Source: Chaunax sp. Z400
Lineage: Eukaryota > Chordata > Actinopteri > Lophiiformes > Chaunacidae
Assembly (NCBI GenBank): GCA_037577475.1
Contig: CM075187.1
Coordinates: forward strand, 23,528,810-23,592,809
Direction of reading: 5' to 3'
DNA: 64,000 bases
Below are positions 25,601 to 36,170 of this stretch, piece by piece. Position 1 is the stretch's first letter; each line of letters opens with the position of its first letter. The notes beneath the pieces are model-generated. The model was given only the letters and a program-made list of their open reading frames with translations, did not search any database and was not told the origin of the DNA. A program made the translations under genes and the position numbers.

Positions 25601-28600
25601 AAAGGGCTGCACAATATTTTTTTATAGCATCTCAATGATGTCATTCGTTATTTTAATAGCAGTGGTTATTGTGGTCTTTAAGTACTTATTATTCTAAACA
25701 TAAAGTGTTGTTCGATGTGACAACATTACTAGATGTGAAATCCACACTTCTCGCCCTTTCCCCCACCCACCCCTCATTCCCCATTCAGGGTGAGGGCAAA
25801 TCTCTGCATCATTGAGTCCAGCAGCGATATGTAACAGCAGAAGTGAGACTCGCTATCTCGCTCTCTGTGGAAGACTGGAAATGCAATTGTTTATCAGGCC
25901 AACTCTCTCCTGTCTACTTTGTGCAGGCTTCATTATAGCCTCTGCTATGTTTGGGAGACAATATCTGTCTCTTGTTTCCTGCACTGCTACCTGCTTGTTG
26001 TTCCACTGGAGATTGGCCTGGGCTCTGGAGATTTATCATCCTCTCTGAGGGGCTCCTTGATAAAGAATCCAACATCCCCCCGCTGTGCCTGAGAGATATG
26101 GGCTGCAAAAACCAAGGAAAATGTCAAAGAATCTCGCTGCAGTGATTTGCCCATGCTGTCACTACCTCTGGGCTGGATATACTGTATAGAGGAGGACGCA
26201 TTTTGGCTAAGCGACAAAGACACACCTCCCTTTCCATTCAGATGAAGTGACGGAGCATCAGTCTCCCATCCCCCATCTTTTAAACCCAGCCCAAGGCCAA
26301 GCTACGGCTGATGTTTTCACACATGACAGCATAGAGCTTTGTCTGTGACAGAACAATCAGACTAGTTTGTTTTGGGAGGGGTTTATCTCCACAGTGTTAG
26401 GAAGGAAAACCTTGGCCCAAGTGTTTGGTTTGAACAAGACTGCTCGGAGATCTCAGGCACACCTATTCTTCATTTCCCTGCTCGGTTTGTCATAATCATA
26501 TTTAATGCTAAATGAGTCAAATTGAGAGCAGTCTGAGAGTCATTTGTGCATTCTTAAACAGCCATGTTTTAATTGATTTTGCATTCACAAACCCTACATT
26601 GTGGCAAATACACTCCCCTGTCTAAGTGACGAGGCTTTTTACAAGATCTTTATCGAATACAAGGATTATGTCACTTAATTATAATAGAAGCCATTAAAAG
26701 CTTCACGGTTTATTTAACAGAACGGCACAGATTTACTGGATTAAATGCTAAACACGGTGAATGAAAAGAAATTGAGTGTAAATTATACTATGTACTTTGA
26801 ATTATTTCTGCAAAACATTTTTGGCCACACAATGTCGGCACCCAGAGCATTTACAGAAAACAATGTTTTACAGTATACTGTATGAAATACCTTAACTAAC
26901 TGTGTTGGTAAGTCTGTGACTCCCTGTTTCTTGTGTTCTGATCACTTTTCAGTGAGGTGCGCAGGTGTCTCCACCACACTAGCTCTGCACATGGGGAAAA
27001 TTAGTGATGGAAACCAAGAGCCAAGCAAGAGTGGGCTGGGGCCCTGACATTGTCCTGGCCTTGGGGTGGGGCGCTGCCTGTCAGGGGCCCCTCTATGAGG
27101 GCTGTCCGCCTTGAAAAACCTATTTGTTTATCCCCGTGTGCGGTCCATCCTCAGATCCTAGGCCCTGCTACTGCGTGCCAGGGACCTGGGCTGTTGCCGC
27201 TGGCAACAGATAAAAATTGCTGTTAACCACAGCAGGGCCCACAACACATCAATCAATGGTTGTAGAGATAAAGGCTTCAAGCTTCTGGGGCCCCGGCTGA
27301 ATGCCACAGTTGAAAATCCTTTTCCAGTGGCTGAGCACACACAGCTTTGGTGGTAGAGACCTGCCATCATTCAGAGTTGAGGAGTGAAGCTTCATTTTCA
27401 GCACTGCAGCTCAGGTTTTGTTCTAATGGAGGTGCATTACAACCAGCACAAAGGGGACTCTGAGAGAGGTCATTTGAATAAATAGGCAACACCGTGAATT
27501 AGTGTTGACCAGGTTTCAGAAAAATCAGCCCCGGCTTAGTTCACTTGTTCTAAATGAACTCTTAATTGCTTTGGCAACTTGGCTTTGCTTTTAAAGCTGC
27601 TAGAAACCAGGGACGTTCAGCTTCACCACGTTCCACATGCCCCATTCGTTAGGACTGAATTGAGATCAAGGATTGGAAATGACTAGGAACATTACTCCAA
27701 AGGCCCAAATTGGCAAAGTACAAAATAGATTTTTTCATAAGAGGTACATTGTAACCTTTTTCAATCTCGTTCCACCACCTTTAAGCAAATGTATCTTGAT
27801 GACTTTGGTGCCTTGTAATGAAAAAGAACAATACTGATCTTTTCTCGTATTAAATCCAGTTAATGTATTCCCAGATGAAGCTCTATACTATCACACATGT
27901 TGGAGTTAGTCCAAATGAAACACAGCCTCTCATGGGTAAAAGCATTACTTTTATCCCCCTAAGCCCAGCCTTGATAATCATCACTCTAAGTTTGTCCTGG
28001 ATACACTGTCCCCTAACTCACATTTGCCCCACTTTAAACAAATAGCCCTATAATGTAACAATCAAATAATACTCTGAGGATTTGTTTACTGGAGGCTTTC
28101 TCCCCATTAAGTTTCACGGACACTGTAGACAAATAAAGTGGTAATTCCACTTTATCATATGTTACATATACCACAATCAAGTAGCAATTACATGCTCCTT
28201 CCATTTGTAAGAGCTCCCAATGCCAACGTGGATGTTTTAATGAGGGCTGTAATGAACGCTCAGGGTGTTTGGCAAGTCTCCGAGATGTTGCTGGGGCTTT
28301 TATGGCTCCCCATTATAACGTACAATTTGCATCAGCAAATTACAATGCTCCATATCATTATCCTGCACCAAGGCCCGATCATAAATTAGAGCTCCAATTA
28401 CAAACATCTATCTGGTAACGGGGGAATGAATATGATGGCATCCCACCAGAAGCAGGCAGGAGGGAGAGAGAGGCTCCCGTGGATTGTGGGATGAGACATC
28501 CATAGAGGTGTCATATTCTCATAAACCTCCCTTATGGGGAATTCGTGCTTCCAAAAGAGTAGACCATTTTGTGCGGAAACAACGTCTGCTAGTTCTGTTT

Positions 28601-29595
28601 TGGCAGTTCCATATGTCATATTTCATGGCATGTGGCACATTCAAGTTTTTGGTATTTTAATCGCTTTCCTTCTGCTAAACACAACACCCACTGTTTTCAT
28701 AGCCGGATTGTTTCACACTTCAATTCAAAGTTAAGTCTGTCTATTCGTCTGTGCAGAGAAAGGGGCTTTTTCTATTGTGTCTCAATTCAGACCCGTCTAT
28801 ATCTCCAGTCACCCTCTGCCTGACTCTCTCTCCCCCTCTAATTCTGCTTGATTATACACTGGAGGGAACATAATAAATCATAGAGATCAAGCTGCAGCTT
28901 ATTAATTCAGTGCCACAAGTGTAATATTACTCTGTGTCATTTAAAGAAGCAGACATTGCAGCACTGCCAATGTCCTCCAAGGAATCCAGACGAAGCCATT
29001 TTAGGTTCGGCATAACCTAATGAATAAAGACCATATTTTCAAGACTTTTAATTTCCCAACATGTGTCATGGTTGTTGGTCGCTCTTTCTTCATTAGACAT
29101 TCACTGACTGATGCAGGGATGCAGGGATTCAGGGCCCACCTCTCTCTTGGGCACAAACAGTTTTTGTAGGGGAAGCACACAGCAGTGTACCTGTGATCGC
29201 TGTGTTGCCTGTAATCCGCGACCTGTGACCAAATCTTGCACGGAGAGCTAGAACAAAAGGTGTACGCCTACGGATCGCTTCAGGCGCCAAGAGGAAACCA
29301 CCTCTGCTGATGAGACAAAAGGCCTGCGGGTCTCTCGCAAACCCACAAGAGCTCCCCGATGCTGCACAAACAAAGCTTGAAATTAAGAGAAGCCAGAGGC
29401 AGGCCGATTTCTACAGCAAAGCTAAAGTGTTCCTTTCTTTATGGCCTCGGTGGATTTCCGATATGGGATTGTAATAAGGCAGAGAAATGAAACGACGCTT
29501 TGACATTTTCAGTCACAGATTTTGAGGAAGCAGGTTTCTCATCCTGTTTTTTTTTATTTATTTATTTTTTCCTCTTCTGGTTTCCATCTCTCTAG
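25601..29595 (+). other. Intron, second part, CNE-like sequence
   Basis: Mostly repeat-free intronic DNA without a supported exon. The polypyrimidine/AG combinations at about 26240 and 26952 are not followed by an open segment with a donor fitting the family. Confidence 0.4.
28090..28400. promoter_or_regulatory. Candidate conserved non-coding enhancer
   Basis: Repeat-free, motif-dense stretch (TGGTAATTCCACTTTATCA, AGTAGCAATTACATGC, CCCATTATAACGTAC, CATAAATTAGAGC, CTCCAATTAC). It contains the 18-base palindrome AATTTGC-ATCA-GCAAATT at 28324-28341, which includes a POU octamer ATTTGCAT and a MAF-type half site TCAGCA. Looks like a developmental enhancer; conservation untested. Confidence 0.35.
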
Positions 29596-29637
29596 ACATT
29601 CACACCTCCCACCACACTTTCCGGGCTAATTTTAAAG
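29596..29637 (+). other. Possible 42-nt cassette exon, unassigned
   Basis: A 42-nt segment lies between a very T/C-rich tract ending in CCATCTCTCTAG and a donor-like AAAG|GTACTA. Read in phase 0 it is open and encodes TFTPPTTLSGLILK; 42 is a multiple of three, so it could be included without shifting the frame between the exons at 22887 and 30258. The peptide does not resemble any AUTS2-family segment I know and lacks the expected acidic CDSxSD block. It may be a chance pairing of splice-like signals in a pyrimidine-rich intron. Confidence 0.2.
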
Positions 29638-30257
29638 GTACTAAAACCTCCTCTTGTAGCCTTTACAAGGTTTCAGATTATGTTTAATTCATATTTTGTT
29701 TTGCATTTTAACCTTGCATATCTGTAGGATCAAACGCATCCATCTGTGCTTTTTGGCTGCAAAGCCAGAGCATACAGGATGACTGCAAGCCCTTGTTTGA
29801 GTTGGAGAGGTCATGAGATGAAGAGAATTTATTCCATATTCACAAACACCCCCCAGCAATTATTCCTCATATCTTTACTGTTTCGATGAATCTATTAGGG
29901 TTAAAGCTCCCACCCATCTCGTCTACTCTTATCGAGTACCTTTTCCAAAGCCTGTACAAAAAAGTTAAACTAAGTAGGTCATGTTCTGCCACCCGTCTTC
30001 TAATCACTCAAGAAAAAGAACACAATTTCCCTGAGCCCCGCCTTGGGATTTCAGTGAGCAATATACACTCATTTGATTTTGTGACATGTCTTTTCTCCTT
30101 TTCCTTTGTCTCGACGCCCTATTTTTTTTCCCCCTTTACCTATCTGACATTACACAAGCATCTACCCTGCCTCCAACTTCACCACACACACACATATAAC
30201 CCACAACCCTTCTTCATCCCCCCATGTCTCTCTCTGTCTCCATCTCTCTCACAAGAG
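29638..30257 (+). other. Intron 5' of the KVSDSNG microexon
   Basis: Ends in a C/T-rich tract and double AG acceptor. No further exon recognised. Confidence 0.4.
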
Positions 30258-30280
30258 AAGGTGTCTGACAGTAATGGCAG
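30258..30280 (+). CDS. fbrsl1: Probable AUTS2-family microexon (KVSDSNG)
   Basis: Candidate microexon with a long C/T tract (30213-30250), an acceptor ACAAGAG and a strong donor GGCAG|GTAAGA. Two acceptor AGs two bases apart are possible. Starting at 30258 gives 23 nt reading K-V-S-D-S-N-G plus two bases of the next codon (AG, so Ser or Arg). Starting at 30256 gives 25 nt and needs an upstream exon ending in phase 1. The first choice fits phase 0 of the 22887-22922 exon and matches the recalled AUTS2 segment KASDASSEKLF, predicting that the next exon begins near EKLF. That exon would be the long Pro/His-rich one and is not in the window. The motif is short, so this rests mainly on splice sites, phase and order. 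Confidence 0.55.
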
Positions 30281-30599
30281 GTAAGACATAAGATTACAGG
30301 AGAAGCAGTAGCAATTATACCTCCAGCTGAAGTTAGTGTGTTTATGAGGAGAGTAGCTGTTGATGACAGTGTTGTGTCTTTTCCAGGGGCCAGAGCACAG
30401 CTTAGAGAAACCTGTTTTTGTCAGCCTAGTTTCCTGTTACGATGTTGTAGATTAGTTTTTCTGTCTGACTATTTGATTTTTATTCTTTCTCTTTGTCTGT
30501 CCCGTACCTCACAGAGATTAACAACCTTCAGGATGGGCTGCCAGCCTCTGTGTTGCTCTGCCTGTGCTCTGGTTTGGCCTTTTTCAGCAGAGGCACCAG
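30281..30599 (+). other. Start of long downstream intron
   Basis: Consensus GTAAGA donor at 30281. The next family exon is not found in the rest of the window, so the intron is at least 33 kb. Confidence 0.45.
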
Positions 30600-31484
30600 G
30601 CAGGTACGGGTATTGACTAGCATTTGGGTGTTGACTGGATTGCAAAAAAGAAGCTTCTCTTTGGTGGACTATGGATCGCTTTTCTGCTTTTTGTGGATGA
30701 TGTGGTCCTGTTGGCTTCATCATGCCGTGACCTCCGACTGTCCTTGGGACAGCTTGCTGCTGAGTGTTAAGCGGCCGGGATTTAGAATCAGCACCCTAAA
30801 GTCTGAGGCCATGGTTCTCGGTCAGGAAAGGGTGGATTGCTCACTCCAAATTAGGGATGAGTTCTCCGGGTCTTGTTCATAAGTGAGGGAAGAATAGAGC
30901 AGGAGATTCATCGACAGATCGGGGCAGCGTCTTTGGTGATGTGGACTCTGTATCGGTCTGTTGTGGTGAAAAAGGAGCTAAGCTACAGATGGAGCTCTTG
31001 ATTTACCAGTTAATCTACATCCCCACCCTCACCTATGGTCATGAAATCTGGGTAATGACCGAAAGAACAAGATTGTGGATACAAGCGGCCAAAATGGGCT
31101 TCCTCCACAGGGTGTCTGGGCTCACCCTTAGACATTGGGTGAGGAGCTCAGTCATTCAGGAGGGGCTCAGAGTGGAGCCGCTGCTCCTCCACATCGAGAG
31201 GAGTCAGCTGAGGTGGTTCAGGCATTTAATTAGGATGCCCCCCAGACGCCTCCCTGAAGAGGTATTCTGGGCATGTCCCACTGGGAGGAGACCCCAGGGT
31301 AGACCCAGGACACGCTGGAGGGATTATATCTCTCGGCTGGCTTGGGAACGCCTTGGTGTATCCTCTGAAGAGCTGGAGGAGGTGGCTGGGGAGAGGGAGG
31401 TTTGGGCTTCCCTAGTGAGACTGCTGCCCCCGCGACCCGGATCCAGATAAGAGGAAGAAAATGGATTGATGGATGGATGGATGG
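30600..31484 (+). mobile_element. Rex3-like RTE LINE, 5'-truncated and frameshifted
   Basis: Remnant of an RTE-clade non-LTR retrotransposon. The reverse-transcriptase catalytic block reads LLFVDDVVLLASS (30684-30722). Downstream in another frame, up to the stop at 31448-31450, come YQLIYIPTLTYGHEIWVMTE, FLHRVSGLTLRHWVRSS, LRWFRHLIRMPPRRLPEEVF, GRPRTRWRDYISRLAWERLG and EREVWASLVRLLPPRPGS. These are hallmarks of the abundant teleost family. The stop is followed by a short 3' end of GATG units (about 31463-31484), the tail described for Rex3. An internal deletion near 30860 and frame changes show it is inactive. The 5' boundary is approximate. Confidence 0.85.
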
Positions 31485-32404
31485 AACCTTCTCAGGACTG
31501 TAGCAGCATGGCTTTGTAAAGCATGTTGGTTTAAACAGCTGCAGGTCTCTTGCCATGGTTTTAGCTGTCTTGCCACATCCCACCTACGTGGTCCCACACA
31601 GATTGTGGTGTTTGGACATGTGAGGTTAGATAAATTTGTGTTAAGATAAAGGAGGTTAATCAAAACTGCATGGACTTTCCAGTGTCTGGCAGTGGCACTC
31701 TCCCAGTAACTGTTCCTGGCACTCAGCAAGATATTTTCGCAGTCCTTGGAGATACAATAGAAATATATTGCAGCATGTTTTTTAGTATAACAGTATTTTT
31801 AGGGCACAGCAAACTCAATTTCTTTGACAAAGAAACCAAAACTGAAATAAAGAATAAAGTGTGTGAACAGATTTGAGTTAAAAACTGTATAAAAATTGTG
31901 TAAGTTACAACATACACATCTTTGTATTAATCTGCAGGTATAGCATTATATGTCATGTGCAGCCCCACCTCGCAGGTGTTATTTGCCTTGAATGACCAAA
32001 TGTGAATCCTTGGGTACGTCTGTGCCAGATGGTGCTGTGACACTATTTGTTGTTTCTTCTGAAGCTGCACCTGTTGGGGTAGATCTTCCTCTTTAACTAT
32101 CTGTATGTACTGACATATGTTTGGCAAAGATGGACCTGGACTCTATTTGTGAAGATATCACTTATACTATAGAAGCTGTGGATCAAAGTGTTAATGAGGA
32201 ATGTGCATATATTCAATATTTTGTCTTGCAGTTGTTTCATGTGATTCCCTCAATGTTCCTTAATAGCTGCTGGGTCACTTCACAATACAAAGCATCCCTT
32301 GAACACACTACGGGCCCTGTTGGTGTTTTTATATGCATTGGCTTAGCTGTGCTCTCATTGGCTGGTGTGTATTTATGTGTTGGAAGTCTTCAAAATGAAG
32401 GCTA

Positions 32405-33340
32405 ATTTTACTGTTTCACTGATTGAACGTCGTCGCGGAGAGAGGACTGAGCTAAATGCCAGGAAATGTAAATGAATGCCAGACTCGCCCAGCGGTCTTC
32501 TGCCCACAACAATCCACACTCCAGACCCCATCCACTGTGCCCTCAGTGTGTGGTTGGCCTTGGCCCCGATCACACCGGGGCACATGGGAGATTAACTGGG
32601 CCGGCTTACTCACTCAGCATGTTCTCCGACTCCCTTCCACTCATCCCGTCCCAATCTGCCAGCTAGCCTCCTGCTCCACCAAGCCGTGGCAGCAGGGCAC
32701 CACAAGCCCGGCCCGCCTTCATTACGCCTGCCAGATGGGCTGAGAATTAGATTCGAACTCCCACCATGGAGGGAGGGAGTTGGCAGAGATTGAGGAAGGG
32801 AGAGAGGTGGAAAAGCAGGAAAGGGGAGGAGGGAAGAGCTGTTTAGGGGGAATAAAGTAATGGTTTTTGTTTTCATTTATGTTGCAAGTTATTACATTTT
32901 AATGTAACACCCCTGGGACCTGGCAGCATTAAATGCCTGTTCTTGAATAATCGACACTAACTGCAAGCAAATGCTAGGGAGAAATGAAATTAGCGAGTGC
33001 AGCAATTTGGCACAGTGATTATCGGCTCCTTGGAGGCACTTCCTGATGATTTAAGAATGCTAACATTTAAGCAAGTCAGATCTCATTACTCTTCAAGGTT
33101 AAATCACGCTGCGTCTAAAGGGAGGCAGAGTCTTGATTGGAAATAGTGCCTCCTTGTCTCTCCGTGTCTCTCATCATCCCACTTTGTTTATGACAGTGTT
33201 TCTCACTTATGCGGCAGCGCACTGCAAACACAAAGAGACGGGGCTGAAATCTGTCAGACTCTAATGACACTTTTGACCAGCTCTTAATTAGATCAGCAAT
33301 ACTCAGCTTCCAAGGTATAATTTCCCCTTTGCCTGCCATG
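32405..33340. promoter_or_regulatory. Candidate conserved non-coding region
   Basis: Repeat-free, compositionally balanced region with TAAT-type and CAGCTG-like motifs (TTAATGTAACACC, GCAAGCAAATGCTAGG, AATGAAATTAGCGAG, GTGATTATCGGCTCC). Overlapping open frames on both strands have no domain or splice support. Confidence 0.25.
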
Positions 33341-35413
33341 CTAACTGCGTCAACCTCTTACTGAATCTTTGTGTACCACACATTCCCTTTCACACACATG
33401 TATGGTTGGGCCCTTGGATGAACACAAGAAAATAAGAACCTTTTGAACCTACACCAGAGGGAAGGTGTTTATTACTTTCCAGACCGAGCCACAAATATTC
33501 CTTCATACTGTATTTTTCTCTCTAGCTATATGTCAGCAAAAACTATTTTCAAAGCTATTTCAGCTCTGGTGTCTTCTGGTCCAGTGTTTACCTCAGCCAG
33601 CACTATGCATCTGTTCTCCACACAGACTTGATCCAATAGGCAACACCAGACAATGGCTTACTCCTCCATAAGCACAGTACAGTACCGGATGTTCCGAACA
33701 AACAATGTTTTTTGCTTGTTTGTTTGTTTGTTTTTTTGGGGGGAGGATCATATCCATTAACTTCCAAATGTGGGCTCAGCTGGGGGAGGAGATGGGCGAT
33801 GAGGATAACGATGCGAGTGAGAGCGGTGTGTCGGATGCACATGCGTTTTACCAAGCTGCATGTAAAGCCCTCTCTTTGCTGCGCCACACCCCGCAAAGTT
33901 CAGGGACAGGTGGGTCGGACTAGTATCTCCGCTTCCTAAATGCAGGAGAAATCAAAACATTTTCCACCGAGGTGATGAGATTTATTTAAAACAAGGCAGG
34001 GGCAACAAAGCCACTTTGGGGAATATGTCTATTAGTTTTTCCAAGCTGTTGTTTTCTCATGCAGGAGGGAAAATCGTTGCAAGTCAAATGTAATCATCCC
34101 GCCGTTGGGTTTTGCTCCGTCTCGAATAATAATATTAGGTTTGGTCTTTGGCATTGCCTACATCAACCTTGTAATTGGAATTTCTGAGACACAAGTAAGA
34201 AGGCTGATGTTAATCACAACCAATCACCGATGTTATCGTTGTTGTTTTCTCCTTGTTTATAACAGCTTTATCTTTTGGCACATCTTGAAATTTGGCAACC
34301 TGAATTCATTATCTGCAGTGTTTCATGTAGTCAACAAACATGGTGTCTGTAATGTGGGATTCTGCTTCCTCCCACTTACATGCTGTGTGCACTGTACCGC
34401 ATCTGATGTCTCTGCATCATGTCTCGTCTTTGCTGTGGCCAAAAGGATTTCTGGATTTTAACAAGGTTACCCCAGGAATCAGAAAAAAGCCTCTAAATTT
34501 TAACCAGGCATTTCCACATGAAACATTCATGCTTAAGTATGATTAGCAGAGATTAAGGTGAGTTTGTTTTGCCTCTTAGAAGGCCCCGTGACAATTTGGA
34601 AATGGATTGAGAGCAGCTTTTGCAAGCACAACCTCCTTAATCCAGTGTCACGAGTTCTCACCCACCTTTGCCGAATTATTTGAATTAAAACTCTCACGTC
34701 AGCTTTGGAGCCACGGGCTATGTGTTAAACGGCCTCAACCTCAAAGCATTTGAAGTATAAAACATTGTATGAAGTGTTTCCAAGATCTTTAAACGAAGCT
34801 GTTTTGCAAAGAGTTTCGTCAGCGCCACTTGAGGAGCTATTCTGCAGGTTTTGAAATAATGTTGCATTAAGTTCTGAGAGACTGTGCCCATTGTAATGGG
34901 AGCAGTAGCTTGTACATTGTCTATTTCCAAGACTGACAGAATAGACGGAGTGCTCAGATCAAACAGCGGTCCATTCTCCCAGCCAGTCATGTGAATCCGT
35001 CTCCCCATCCAAGCAATTCTGCTATCATGTATCCCATTTCCATATCGTCTCCCTATCATGTATATGAGATACAGAGCCCTCCCATGTGCTGGATGATGTG
35101 ATCCCCAGATAGATTCATTCATACATAATGATAAAAGATGGGTTTGGACAGGGCTACTTATTTGACAATCATAGAAGTGCCACTGTGATGGATGGCGAGG
35201 AGGACCTACACCCCTCTCCCCTCCCACCCCATAACCATAGCTCCCTCTTGTGATCCCCTCTTATTCATTTTCCCCGGTCTATCTCAAGGTCTCGCCTCAC
35301 TTTAAAAGAGAAATATCAAATTGAATTAAAATTGCCCGCTCACCCAAAACAGAAGCCTGTGCGCCTTAAAAATCACACATCTGTTCCTGCAATTCATTGT
35401 TGCAACGTCAATT

Positions 35414-35466
35414 CCTCTCTCTCTTTCTCTCTGTCTCTCTCTCTCTGTCTCTCTCTCTTTCTCTCT
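35414..35466. repeat. CT-rich simple repeat
   Basis: Imperfect CTCTCT/CTGTCT tract. Confidence 0.85.
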
Positions 35467-35906
35467 GGGCGCGTGGTAATGTGAATTATTCATGCCAGCG
35501 GGGCCTCGGCGTGCTTCATCATGTTAAAGTGCCCATGACATTACTGGAGTCACCAACGCCCCCGCACTGCTAGCTATGCTAATGCATTTGGAAGGAGGAA
35601 AGAAAAGAGTCGGCAGCACCTCTAGGGATCAGGAGGACAAGAACAGATAACCTATTAGAAATTAGTACTTTAAAAGTCTAGGTCGCAAATGATCCCTTAC
35701 CTTAAATCATTTGAATGAGGAAACCAAACGTTAGACTAACCTTGTAACAGTACCATCAGTCAGCCTTCATAAAGTTACCAGGGTATATATGTGGCACCCC
35801 TTTGGTTTAGGGATTACAATGCCAACCATAACACCAACTTGGATGTTGCATCTTTGTCTATTCCTACATTTCCTGTCATCTCTGTGCTGTGCCAATCTCT
35901 TTAACT

Positions 35907-36170
35907 GCATTTTCACTGCATAGTATAGCTCTACTCGACTCGACTCGGCCTTGGTATCATGTACTTTTCTGATTAGTGCTGTGCAGGATACTCCATGCGT
36001 GTGACACGGAGTATCATTGACCAATCAGTGGTCTGTAATGTTTCATGTGACCTTTTAGTACCTGCTTGGCTCGTACCTACTTCTAAAAAAAGTAGTACCA
36101 GGTACTTTTTACCCAATGGAAATGCAAAAAAGGCGAGTCGAGTCGAGCTGAGCTACGCAGTGGAAATGGA
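35907..36170. mobile_element. Foldback MITE with TCGAG-rich inverted repeats
   Basis: About 264-bp palindromic element. The left end, GCATTTTCACTGCATAG followed by CTCTACTCGACTCGACTCGG, mirrors the right end, GGCGAGTCGAGTCGAGCTGAG followed by CTACGCAGTGGAAATGG, giving inverted repeats of roughly 40 bp. The interior has a second inverted pair built on AGTACCTG/CAGGTACT, and the typical phrases GACCAATCAGTGG and AGTACCAGGTACTTTTT known from a widespread fish foldback family. It has no coding capacity and probably belongs to a non-autonomous DNA transposon family. Confidence 0.75.

Larger units (their letters stand above)
31485..35906. other. Intronic sequence with CNE-like stretches
   Basis: No supported exon. 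32405-33340 is mostly repeat-free. A T/G run (GTTTGTTTG...GGGG) lies at 33718-33745. A CT-rich simple repeat is at 35414-35466. Confidence 0.4.

Noticed and set aside
26930..26965. Polypyrimidine tract with TTTTCAG followed by GTGCGCAG/GTGTCT as a microexon
   Set aside because: The 12-nt segment begins with TGA and does not match the family block.
27440..27470. GGGACTCTGAGAGAG/GT as the missing acidic microexon
   Set aside because: No polypyrimidine tract, weak donor, peptide GDSER does not fit CDSxSD.
30941..31450. 169-codon open frame as a possible host gene
   Set aside because: It is the 3' reading frame of a Rex3-like LINE, ending in the GATG tail.
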